Virus record (IMG/VR): IMGVR_UViG_3300037849_000047
Coordinates: 1-27,050 of that record
Length of the DNA: 27,050 nucleotides
Source of the DNA: a virus
Strand: one strand, 5' to 3'
Below are positions 16,583 to 23,212 of the stretch, in pieces; position 1 is the stretch's first letter; each line of letters starts with the position of its first letter. A program made the translations under genes and the position numbers. The notes below the pieces were generated by a model. That model was given only the letters and a program-made list of their open reading frames with translations, did no database searches and had not been told where the DNA came from.

Positions 16583-17038
16583 TCAAAACCTCCTGAACGA
16601 TCCGAAGCCAGTGCCGATGCCATTGCCGAAGCGCGACCTGCTGCGAACATATTTCGGAAACGACCGGTAGGCCGCCGTAGCCTGCCAGAAGGCCGCGCCG
16701 TAGGGCGTCTGGTCAAACCACTGGCTGTTGTTCGTCGACGCATATTCGAGCGCCAGCGTGACCGAACCCTGCGTCGCGCTGCTGGCGCGACCTACAAGGC
16801 CATTGGGATCGTTGCCATCGGGCCCGCTGAACAGTTGGCAGAGGTGCGCCGTCAGCATGTACATAAGCTGCGTTTGCAGCCCGACGTCCTTGACGCGCCC
16901 GGTTCCGTCATTGCGCAGCCACACCTCGCCGGCGAGCGCGAAGTACGCCTGCACGGTGGCGTCCGGAGGCGCGGTGGCGAACGCCGCATACGCCGTCCGG
17001 AAGTCCGCCAGAACAAGCGTCGCAGTCGCGCCGCCCAT
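16583..17038 (-). CDS. DUF4054 head-completion/connector protein
   Basis: A 151-residue DUF4054-type adaptor. The N-terminus (LADFRTAYAAFATAPPDATV, about residues 10-29) is the family's F...YP.Fa...D..V pattern, followed by helices YFALAGEVWLRND and TQLMYMLTAHLCQLFSG. The C-terminal part carries YGAAFWQATAAYRSFPKYVR, where the family has the Y.T.YG..y......yr block. Such proteins bind under the portal like HK97 gp6. The ATG lies 1 nt after the previous stop; the last codons double as the ribosome site of the next gene. Confidence 0.8.
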   Translation of the reverse strand: MGGATATLVLADFRTAYAAFATAPPDATVQAYFALAGEVWLRNDGTGRVKDVGLQTQLMYMLTAHLCQLFSGPDGNDPNGLVGRASSATQGSVTLALEYASTNNSQWFDQTPYGAAFWQATAAYRSFPKYVRSRSRFGNGIGTGFGSFRRF

Positions 17039-17039
17039 C

Positions 17040-17606
17040 CTACGCGACCCTATCCTTCGACCGGTCGGTGTCCGGCTCGATGTCGGTCAGGTTCATGTGG
17101 TTCGGCTGCTCGGCCCGCACATCGCCATCCGGGTTCATCGGCTCGAGGCCGCACATCACCTTCTCGTGCTCGCGCGCCCGCGCGGCGGCGCTGGCCTGGT
17201 CGCTGTAGGCGAATATGAGCCCCTCGACCAACGGGGTAAACTGGCTGTTCTGGTCTTTCCACTTTTCCCAGAAACGTCGGTCGACCTCGGTCAGCCCGAA
17301 GTCCCCGATGATCGAATAGTTTGGCACCTTGCCGAACGGCACGGCGTAACCCTTGAGGCGCACCTGGCCACCCACCCGCATGTGCTGCTTCACCATGCGG
17401 ATGCCGCCGCCGAGAACCTTCTGTTCGGTTTCAATGCTCTCGGTCAACTGCATCACGATCCCCTTTGGCAGTTTGCACGCGACCCACACGGTCGATGACG
17501 TTTCCTTCGGGGTGTGCACCGCCGGCGAGGCCGGGTCGGTGGTGTGGTCGAGGTCGGCCGATACTTTCGCCGCGGCCCGGCGTGACTTGGCTACTTTGGT
17601 GGTCAT
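17040..17606 (-). CDS. Conserved phage protein of unknown function next to capsid gene
   Basis: A 188-residue protein, not recognised. The first 35 residues are basic and Ala/Thr-rich, probably disordered. The central part is beta-rich: STVWVACKLPKGIVMQLTES, VKQHMRVGGQVRLKGYAVPF and a FGLTEVDRRFWEKWKDQN helix. VEGLIFAYSDQASAAARARE follows. The tail is acidic. Proteins of this look commonly lie between capsid and DUF4054 genes. GACAGGA precedes the ATG. The role is presumably in head structure; no catalytic motif is seen. Confidence 0.6.
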   Translation of the reverse strand: MTTKVAKSRRAAAKVSADLDHTTDPASPAVHTPKETSSTVWVACKLPKGIVMQLTESIETEQKVLGGGIRMVKQHMRVGGQVRLKGYAVPFGKVPNYSIIGDFGLTEVDRRFWEKWKDQNSQFTPLVEGLIFAYSDQASAAARAREHEKVMCGLEPMNPDGDVRAEQPNHMNLTDIEPDTDRSKDRVA

Positions 17607-17632
17607 GGTGGTCCTGTCGTTTTGGGGTTGGC

Positions 17633-17660
17633 GCTGCGTGGTCTTACGCCCACCCGCAGC
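17633..17660 (-). promoter_or_regulatory. Hairpin after the capsid gene
   Basis: Inverted repeat GCTGCG ... CGCAGC with a further TGG/CCA inner pairing lies in the 76-nt gap after the major capsid gene. No U-tract follows on the minus strand. It could protect the 3' end of capsid mRNA or mark a processing site. Confidence 0.4.
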
Positions 17661-17682
17661 TTTTGGCGATGGCCTTGTCGGT

Positions 17683-18807
17683 CTAGATGCCGAGCATGCT
17701 CGCGACGGCGAAAGTCTGCCGAAGCACGGTCCCCATGCTGCCGCCGGTGATCTTCTGTTTCCAAGAAGACAGGTCGGGGATGAGGCGGTGGGTCCGCATC
17801 TTTTCGTTGAATGCGCAGAACCCGGTCTGCTGGCCGCGCACGCTGGTGCAGATCAGCTGCATGAAGTTGCCGCCGAGCACGCCCTGGGGGTTCGCGGTGG
17901 ACTGCGCCTGATACTGGATCGCGTCGACGATGCGAAGGTTCGGGATCTGCTTCAGCAGGTCGCTAACGTTCACGTCGAACGAGTTGGTCGCAGTGATCGC
18001 GAACTTCGATGTCGGCGCCAGTGCCAGGACGAACGGGGATTCCTGGTTGATGTTGCCGCCCGACTGCACGATCAACTGGATTACCAGCGACTGGATGTCC
18101 AGGTAGATCTCGTTCGGCGTCGCCGTGATGACGCCGTTCGTGATCCACAGGTTGTTGCCGAACGATTTCGGCCCTGGGATGAGCGATGCGGTCAGGTTCG
18201 GGTCGTTGAGAAGGCCGTAGTTCTGCAGCCCCTTGACGCCAAAGAAGTAGATCTGGTTCTGGTAGCGGTTGAGCGCCCACGCGGCCGCCGCGTTGAGCTC
18301 GCTGACCCAGTTGATCTTCGCCAGGCCGGCGACGGCCAGTTCCTTCTCGCCGTAGCCAAGGATGGTCTGGAACAGGTACGGCTGCCTCTGGGGAAATCCG
18401 ATGTTGGTGCTGACCATCCCGCTGGTCGAATAATCGTCGTAGCTCGAGACCTGGCCGGTATGCTCGGCGACCGGGAAGATGACGGTCGACAGCGTCCAGT
18501 CGCCCTTCTTGACCTCGCCGAGGATCTCCGCCGCTTTCAGGGGCGAGAACAGGATCTCGTAGATCGTCGGGTCGATCATGGTCGACAGCATTACGGGGAT
18601 GCCGGTGTTCTGCGTGGTGGTCAGCAGCGGCTGGGCGTCCTGCGCCATGTAGGGCGCCAGGCCCTGGTCCATGGCGAGGTCCCAGTCGTGCTTCCACCCC
18701 TCGGGGATGTACATGCGGGCGTTCTCGAACAACGCTCCGTTCTTCTCGTAGCGCGGCTTGTCGGCCATGAACTGAGAGCGCGCTTCCTGTACGTTCGTGC
18801 TGAACAT
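17683..18807 (-). CDS. Major capsid protein (DUF2184)
   Basis: A 374-residue major capsid protein of the DUF2184 class, HK97 fold. Typical segments are the N-terminal AQPLLTTTQNTGIPVMLSTM (about 58-77), the YDDYSTSGMVSTN E-loop-like stretch, LGYGEKELAVAGLAKINWVS and SELNAAAAWALNRYQNQIYF, and the C-terminal GGSMGTVLRQTFAVASMLGI. The family has no separate delta domain; scaffolding probably comes from the C-terminal part of the protease fusion. AAAGG precedes the ATG. Its leader contains two hairpins, one a full intrinsic terminator, which is unusual before such a highly expressed gene. A hairpin also follows the gene. Confidence 0.92.
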   Translation of the reverse strand: MFSTNVQEARSQFMADKPRYEKNGALFENARMYIPEGWKHDWDLAMDQGLAPYMAQDAQPLLTTTQNTGIPVMLSTMIDPTIYEILFSPLKAAEILGEVKKGDWTLSTVIFPVAEHTGQVSSYDDYSTSGMVSTNIGFPQRQPYLFQTILGYGEKELAVAGLAKINWVSELNAAAAWALNRYQNQIYFFGVKGLQNYGLLNDPNLTASLIPGPKSFGNNLWITNGVITATPNEIYLDIQSLVIQLIVQSGGNINQESPFVLALAPTSKFAITATNSFDVNVSDLLKQIPNLRIVDAIQYQAQSTANPQGVLGGNFMQLICTSVRGQQTGFCAFNEKMRTHRLIPDLSSWKQKITGGSMGTVLRQTFAVASMLGI

Positions 18808-18824
18808 CGGTGTGTGCCTTTCAA

Positions 18825-18856
18825 AACAAAAAAGGCGCTCACGAGGAGGCGCCCTT
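18825..18856 (-). terminator. Intrinsic terminator in the leader of the major capsid gene
   Basis: On the minus strand AAGGGCGC / GCGCCTTT forms an 8-bp stem (one G-T pair) around a 10-base loop, followed by TTTTTTGTTTT. This is a canonical intrinsic terminator. It ends only 17 nt before the capsid ATG, leaving no room for a new promoter, so capsid expression needs read-through, antitermination or use of the hairpin as a processing site. Confidence 0.7.
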
Positions 18857-18895
18857 GGGGGTTGGTGATGGGTGGTGGTGCTGGTGATCGCGGAA

Positions 18896-18916
18896 GTAGA
18901 GGCCGCGAGCCTCTAC
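18896..18916 (-). promoter_or_regulatory. Perfect hairpin directly after the cement gene
   Basis: A perfect 8-bp stem (GTAGAGGC / GCCTCTAC) with a 5-base loop starts 5 nt after the cement protein stop codon. No U-tract follows. Together with the terminator 43 nt downstream it forms a two-hairpin leader for the capsid gene. Confidence 0.55.
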
Positions 18917-18920
18917 GCCG

Positions 18921-19889
18921 TTACGGGATGTCGGTGATCTTGACGAGCTCGCCGACCGCGGCGGCGTTGCGCGCGGTCCACTTCGTGGCAAAGTTCGCAG
19001 CCGCGGTGATAGTCGTCGACGTGACCGTCTGGGTCGGATCGACGACATAGGTGCCCGCTCCACCAGTGGTGCCGGTGAGCTGCTGATAGAGGGTCGTGGT
19101 GACGGTGATGCCGGTGCCGGTCAGGGTCTGCCCCGCATTGAACGTGCCGGTGATGGTGCCGCCGGCTGTGAATACCCCATAGGTGCCGCTCACCGCAGTC
19201 GATGCGGCGGACTGCTCGGGAATGCTCAGCGTGTAACGGCCGAGGCCATTCAGCGCCTCGCCGGCCAAGAGCGGCGTGAGCTGGCTCACGATCTTGCTGC
19301 CGGTCGAGATGCCGGTGCCGCTGATCGTGGCGCCAGGATAGATGTTGCCGGTCAGGCCCGATGCGGCCGTAAGGATGTCGCCGGCGACCGAGCCGGTGAC
19401 CGAGAATGTGGCCGCAGCGATCGACGACGCCGTGCCGGAAGCAGTCAGAGCAGCGAACGAGACCGATCCATCGGCGAAGTTGGCGTAAGCCGTCTGACCG
19501 AATGCAACGGCAGCCGTCCCGTTGTTCTTCACCCAAAGATCTACCTTGTTGTAGACCGCGATCTGGAAGCCGCTCTGGATGTAGAACACGGACTCGGCGA
19601 GATACTGCGTGATGATGCCCTGCTGCTTGCGCGAGACCAGGCCGGCGGGCTGGCCGGAGCCGAACGTGTTGACGGTGCCAGGCGCGTTGACGTCGTCGGT
19701 CGACTGGTAGGTCACCCACGCGAAGCGGCCGACGACCGCGCCGGGGACAGAGACACCGGCGATTACGCCGGCGCCCGAGATCAGGGCGCCCTCGCCCGCC
19801 ATCACGGTGCCGCGCGGATTGTACGACGCGAAGTCGCCCTCGATGCCAGGCGCTTGCGTGGTGTTGACCTGGGACTGGATGTTCGTCAT
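18921..19889 (-). CDS. Capsid cement/decoration protein with inserted beta repeats
   Basis: A 322-residue structural cement protein. The N-terminal 150 residues (PGIEGDFASYNPRGTVMAGE, RFAWVTYQSTDDVN, GLVSRKQQGIITQYLAESVF, FQIAVYNKVDLWVKN) match the decoration-protein family found next to DUF2184 capsids. The expected C-terminal segment (FATKWTARNAAAVGELVKI, 300-318) is separated from it by two glycine/threonine-rich repeats at about 155-232 and 233-297. These carry ISGTGISTGSKI, LTGTGITVTTTL and GTTGGAGTYVVDPTQ. They look like surface-exposed domains spliced into a loop. AGGAGA precedes the ATG. It should trimerise on the capsid surface. Confidence 0.82.
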   Translation of the reverse strand: MTNIQSQVNTTQAPGIEGDFASYNPRGTVMAGEGALISGAGVIAGVSVPGAVVGRFAWVTYQSTDDVNAPGTVNTFGSGQPAGLVSRKQQGIITQYLAESVFYIQSGFQIAVYNKVDLWVKNNGTAAVAFGQTAYANFADGSVSFAALTASGTASSIAAATFSVTGSVAGDILTAASGLTGNIYPGATISGTGISTGSKIVSQLTPLLAGEALNGLGRYTLSIPEQSAASTAVSGTYGVFTAGGTITGTFNAGQTLTGTGITVTTTLYQQLTGTTGGAGTYVVDPTQTVTSTTITAAANFATKWTARNAAAVGELVKITDIP

Positions 19890-19918
19890 CTAAATTTCTC
19901 CTGTGGGTTGGTTTGCTA

Positions 19919-19945
19919 GGGAGGGGTTGCGCGAAGACCCCTCCC
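19919..19945 (-). promoter_or_regulatory. 9-bp hairpin between protease and cement genes
   Basis: A perfect 9-bp stem, GGGAGGGGT / ACCCCTCCC, with a 9-base loop lies in the 86-nt gap, 29 nt before the cement ATG. No U-tract follows on the minus strand. It could stabilise the downstream message or separate protease and cement expression. Confidence 0.55.
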
Positions 19946-19975
19946 CGCGTCGCGAGGAGGAGGCCGCCTTGATGT

Positions 19976-22549
19976 TTACGCGCTGCCGATGCGGTCGAGG
20001 TTCTTGGCGATGTTGGGAAGACGCTTGGCGAAGTCGGCCTTGCTGCCGGCGCCGCCGCTGCTATCCATCGCGATCGTGGTGTTGCGCTTGCCGCTGTCGG
20101 GGGACGACAGATTGTCGAACATGAACTTCAGCGCGTCGGCCTTCACGCCGGCGAGCGGCTTGGTGTCCTTGCCCGCTGCCTGGATGGCGTGGAGATAGAC
20201 GCCCTCGACGCTGTCGAATGCCATGCTTGAGAGTTCGCCCACTCGGGGTCGGACGTGATCCTTGGCAGCGTAGATCGCCTGCTGGAGCTCGCGCTCCTGC
20301 TTGATAGCTGCCTGCACCTTCTTGTCGGTCGCTGCGTCCATGGCCTTCTTGTCCTCCTTCTCAGCCTCATCCTTGGCCTTCTTGTCGCGCGCGCCGGCGC
20401 TGGGCTTCTCGTCCTTCGCCTTCTTGTCCTTGGCCTTCTTGTCTTTCGAGAATTCCAGCTTTTTCTTATCTTCGTCATCCGGATCGCCGTCTTCAGCGGT
20501 CTCCTCGACGTCCTCATCCTCGGCGGATTCGGACTCGTTGTCCTCGTCCTCTTCGTTCTTGTCCTCGTCCTCGGCCGTCTTCTCCTTGTCCTTCGGCGGC
20601 CATTCGTCTTCCGCCTTGGGCATTCCGCCTTCGATCATGTCGAGCACCGCGTCGAGGCCTGCCTTGATGCTGCCATCCTGGGCGAACTTCGGCTGCAGTT
20701 TGCCCTTGACGAGCTCCCGCACGTAAGCGGCCAGGACCGGCCGCTTCGCCTTCCAATTGCTCGCGCGGATGTTGCGCAGTCCCTTCGTCAGATCGATGCT
20801 CGCGTCCATCGCAAGCATGGGCTGCAGGTGCGCCATCAGCGCGCCATAGGCGATGCTGGCGGTAGAGGACATCAGAACTCTTTTGGTCATGGTAAAAGCC
20901 TCCTTCGGGATGAGTGGGTTTTTGGAATCGCCTACAACTACGTCCGGACCAGCCCTACCGTCGGAAACCAGGGCGACGTGATTTCCAACGATGTCTCGCA
21001 TCACTCCGTCATAGCGAGTGCCGTTATAGGAGCCTGGAGTCATGTCGGCGCGGTAGCGGTACGCGCTCGATAGCTCTTTCTTCTTCTCGCTCTTAACCGC
21101 CTTGATGCCTTTGTCGGCCCAAATGACGAGGCTGTTCTTCAGGTAGGTCCCGTCGAACTCTGCGTCCGTTCCGGTCGAGCCGATCACGTGCTCGGGCTTG
21201 TGGTCCGCAGCACTAACCGGGACGTGCTCATCGAGCACCGGTTTGTTGTTGAACGTGCTGGCCGCCTTCTTGAGCTCATCCGGGTCCCGAAACAGGTAGT
21301 AAATCTTGTCGGCCGTGAGCCCCAGCGTCTTCCACTGTGGGATCTCGTCGCCGCGGTACGGGTTGACCGCGGCCTTGCTGATATTGCTGACCTCGACGTG
21401 CAGGTGGCCGTCGGGGCTCTCGGTCCGGTTCCCCTTCGCAGGCGCAGCATAGTCGAACGCCAGGCCGTGCCGGTCGATCATCAGGCCGAACGGCGCCCGG
21501 TCGAGCGCCAGCAGCTCGTCCATAGCGCCCATCCCGGGCTTCATGGGCGCGTGCGTCATGGCGGCGACGCCCGAACCCCCACACGCCGAGCACATGTCAC
21601 CGTGGACGTTCCCAGCCCCGCCGCAGGCCCCACAGAGGCCGTCCTGGGCGTGCTTGAGCTTCTTGGCGCTCCCGACGATCGGCGGGAACCCGGAGTTGGC
21701 CGCGGTGGTAGCCTGGACCTGGTCCTGCGCGTGCCGAGGTTTCTTGCCGGTGCTCTTGATCCCGCGGATGCGAAATGCGCCGTCCCCGTCGATGAAGAAC
21801 TTCTTCTCGTGGTCTGAATCACCGGGGTCGACCACCACGTCGAATGAGTGCCCGATCGACGAGGTCTCCTGCAGGTGCGCCAGCAGGCGCTTGAGCTGGT
21901 TCTCGTCGTCGTCGAGGTCGATGACGATCTGCTCGTCCTTGGCGATCTCCTCGCCGCGCGCCCAGCCCGCGAAGTTCTTGTGCAGCGTCGCCCAGTCCTC
22001 TTCACTCATGTCGTCGGTGGCGCCGAGGTCCGTGCTCAGGCGCTCCTTGACCGCGGGGTGGATCGGCGACGGCAGTTCGTGCAGCCCGAACCAGCCGGCG
22101 CCGGTGTGCTCGTTGTTCAGCTTCGGCGAGAACTTCTCGGCGACCGGCTTCGCGAAGGTGTGGAACGTCTTGCCCGTGGGGGTCGACCGACGATCCATCA
22201 GCCGCTTCGGCCCCTGCGGCGAGGTGTTGCCGAGCTCCTCGGCGTTCTCCCGATCGGCCGCCTCCTCGGCGCTCTCGCCCGGATCCCCATTGCCGCCCGG
22301 GAGCGACCAGTGGCCCGCGAAGTTCTCCTCCTTGGCTGACCTGCGCAGCAGCAGGACGTGCCCGTCCGGGGCGACGTGCACCGTGCCGGCGACTATAGCT
22401 CCCTTGGGCAGCACTCGCGCGTCAGGCATCTCGCCGTTTTCGTCGGCCGCGACGAACTCCTCGCCCACGGCCTTCGGGATCCCTAGGCGCGACTTTCCCT
22501 CCGCGGCGGCATACATCGCGCGCTTTTGCCGTGGTGTTTTGGCTGGCAT
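19976..22549 (-). CDS. Nudix / zinc-ribbon / DUF2213 prohead protease / scaffold-like fusion
   Basis: The start is the ATG at 22549, 4 nt after the previous stop, giving 857 residues. Residues about 50-175 form a Nudix domain with a near-complete box at 86-107: G-x5-E-x7-RE-x2-EELG, in GESAEEAADRENAEELG. Residues 306-327 are a DnaJ-like zinc ribbon with two CxxCGGxG knuckles (C306, C309, C320, C323). Residues about 345-545 are DUF2213, the prohead protease family: ISKAAVNPYRGDEIP, TFNNKPVLDEHVPV and GNHVALVSDGRAGPDVV. Residues 645-745 are a highly charged Lys/Asp/Glu repeat, then helices suited to scaffolding. DUF2213 proteins usually lack the Nudix part. It likely templates and matures the capsid; the Nudix substrate is unknown. 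Confidence 0.85.
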   Translation of the reverse strand: MPAKTPRQKRAMYAAAEGKSRLGIPKAVGEEFVAADENGEMPDARVLPKGAIVAGTVHVAPDGHVLLLRRSAKEENFAGHWSLPGGNGDPGESAEEAADRENAEELGNTSPQGPKRLMDRRSTPTGKTFHTFAKPVAEKFSPKLNNEHTGAGWFGLHELPSPIHPAVKERLSTDLGATDDMSEEDWATLHKNFAGWARGEEIAKDEQIVIDLDDDENQLKRLLAHLQETSSIGHSFDVVVDPGDSDHEKKFFIDGDGAFRIRGIKSTGKKPRHAQDQVQATTAANSGFPPIVGSAKKLKHAQDGLCGACGGAGNVHGDMCSACGGSGVAAMTHAPMKPGMGAMDELLALDRAPFGLMIDRHGLAFDYAAPAKGNRTESPDGHLHVEVSNISKAAVNPYRGDEIPQWKTLGLTADKIYYLFRDPDELKKAASTFNNKPVLDEHVPVSAADHKPEHVIGSTGTDAEFDGTYLKNSLVIWADKGIKAVKSEKKKELSSAYRYRADMTPGSYNGTRYDGVMRDIVGNHVALVSDGRAGPDVVVGDSKNPLIPKEAFTMTKRVLMSSTASIAYGALMAHLQPMLAMDASIDLTKGLRNIRASNWKAKRPVLAAYVRELVKGKLQPKFAQDGSIKAGLDAVLDMIEGGMPKAEDEWPPKDKEKTAEDEDKNEEDEDNESESAEDEDVEETAEDGDPDDEDKKKLEFSKDKKAKDKKAKDEKPSAGARDKKAKDEAEKEDKKAMDAATDKKVQAAIKQERELQQAIYAAKDHVRPRVGELSSMAFDSVEGVYLHAIQAAGKDTKPLAGVKADALKFMFDNLSSPDSGKRNTTIAMDSSGGAGSKADFAKRLPNIAKNLDRIGSA
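20320..20620 (-). repeat. Low-complexity charged repeat inside the protease fusion
   Basis: DNA encoding residues about 645-745 of the fusion consists of degenerate repeats for KDKKAKD and DEDxxEEDE units (on the plus strand, recurring ttcttgtcctt and cctcgtcctc). This is coding low-complexity sequence, acidic first and then lysine-rich, and probably unstructured. Confidence 0.6.
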
Positions 22550-22553
22550 GGTG

Positions 22554-22859
22554 TCAGCGCATCTCGCCGCTGGTGATGAAACCATGCCAGAGGCCGCCGG
22601 CGCTCCCGTCGATCGACGGCATCACGGTCAGCGTCGCGAAATCCGCCGCTTCGATCCCGCCGGCGATCGACCACGCGATGCCGGGCTTGCAGCTCTGGAC
22701 GTGGTCGGTGTCGAATAGCTCCCACTGGTCCCGAGTCGACGGCGAGGGGATGGCGAAGCAGCTCTGGCGCCACTTCGGGTCAGCGGGGCTCACGAAGGTG
22801 AAGCCGACGCGCCGGCCGTCCTTCATGATCCACTTCGGGTCGAGGTCGAGAAGCTTCAT
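22554..22859 (-). CDS. DUF6527-like small protein (third copy)
   Basis: A 101-residue protein from the ATG at 22859, preceded by GAGAGG with 8-nt spacing. A GTG three codons earlier is possible but has a poorer site. The second half has ATLTVMPSIDGSAGGLWHGF (75-94) and ITSGEM, resembling the TFSPS...HGFI.dG core of DUF6527 proteins. Aromatic residues are frequent (DPKW twice). It has two cysteines (C34, C57) but no CxxC pair, unlike the other copies. It sits directly after the small RNA terminator and 4 nt before the protease fusion. Function unknown; the family is common in phages. Confidence 0.6.
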   Translation of the reverse strand: MKLLDLDPKWIMKDGRRVGFTFVSPADPKWRQSCFAIPSPSTRDQWELFDTDHVQSCKPGIAWSIAGGIEAADFATLTVMPSIDGSAGGLWHGFITSGEMR

Positions 22860-22873
22860 AAGGGCCACCTCTC

Positions 22874-22906
22874 AAAAGAAAAAGGCCCCAGTTTCCTGAG
22901 GCCTTT
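22874..22906 (-). terminator. Intrinsic terminator with GAAA tetraloop
   Basis: On the minus strand AAAGGCCTCAG, loop GAAA, CTGGGGCCTTT forms an 11-bp stem with one G-T pair, followed by a T-rich tract (TTCTTTT). It is one of the strongest intrinsic-terminator signatures in the window. It ends the proposed small RNA and lies just 15 nt before the ATG of the next gene. Confidence 0.8.
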
Positions 22907-23053
22907 CCTCGTCTGGCAGACTTTGTCGCCAGACCTTCATTGAGGGCATTCGCCCTCCTGAAAATGTACGCTCCCTCATTATCGCTCGCGAAGCGATGTC
23001 CCTGGAACGTTACTCGGCGGGACCGACGACCCAGGCTGCAGGCTCTGGTAGGG
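22874..23053 (-). ncRNA. Candidate free-standing structured small RNA, about 180 nt
   Basis: No coding frame spans this region, but it is dense in exact pairings. From the 5' end: CUCCCU (23055-23050) pairs with AGGGAG (22976-22971), closing a junction that holds CCUGG/CCAGG (23035-23031 with 23005-23001) capped by UCGG/CCGA, and AUCGCU/AGCGAU (22997-22981). Then come GAGGGC-GAAU-GCCCUC (22957-22942), GUCUGGC/GCCAGAC (22934-22911) and the terminator hairpin. A sigma70-like promoter lies just upstream. GGUCCC/GGGAC offers an alternative fold. It does not match tRNA, tmRNA, RNase P, SRP, 6S or riboswitch cores I can recall. Function unknown; roles in packaging, regulation or attenuation are all open. 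Confidence 0.6.
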
Positions 23054-23058
23054 AGAAT

Positions 23059-23087
23059 TCTATAGTTGGCGGATCCTGAGAAATCAA
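23059..23087 (-). promoter_or_regulatory. Sigma70-like promoter for the small RNA
   Basis: On the minus strand TTGATT (23087-23082) and TATAGA (23064-23059) are separated by exactly 17 nt; each matches four of six consensus bases. The predicted start, about 23053, coincides with the 5' strand of the closing stem of the structured region. The agreement of promoter, start and fold supports a separate transcription unit. Confidence 0.5.
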
Positions 23088-23212
23088 TCGTTGGCGTCAC
23101 GAACACCGAAGGCTACCCGCTTCAGGCAGGTCGACTGCCGATTTAACGACCACTCCGACCTCTGGATCCGGACCCTCTATGCCGTCTAGCCGGGCGTCCC
23201 CGGCCGCTCAAC
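23088..23212 (-). other. Gene-free stretch with two hairpins, upstream of the small RNA promoter
   Basis: About 125 bases after the 75-residue gene contain no credible gene. Two perfect hairpins are visible: GCCGGG-GACG-CCCGGC (23204-23189), directly after the stop codon and without a U-tract, and GGCAG-TCGAC-CTGCC (23139-23125). A competing GGTCG/CGACC pairing also exists. A CGGATCC hexamer-plus-one occurs twice in this neighbourhood. It may be the processed 3' end of the accessory message. Confidence 0.45.

Noticed and set aside
17353-19050. Long open plus-strand frame (565 codons) across the capsid region
   Set aside because: It is antisense to the capsid gene and the neighbouring 188-residue gene, gives an Arg/Val/Asp-rich product without recognisable motifs, and arises from high-GC codon bias. 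The plus-strand frames at 5401-6459 and 21543-22718 were rejected for the same reason.
23090-23165. Degenerate tRNA-like segment on the minus strand
   Set aside because: An ACCTG-CCTGAAG-CGGGT arm with a UGA-like loop and a GGTG-TTCGTGA-CGCC arm can be drawn, but position 33 is C, the T-loop lacks the TTCRA pattern, and no D-arm or acceptor stem pairs.
22869-23212. Group I or group II intron linked to the nearby endonuclease
   Set aside because: No intron core elements or domain V-like hairpin were seen, and the GIY-YIG gene lies 2 kb away between intact genes rather than inside an interrupted one.
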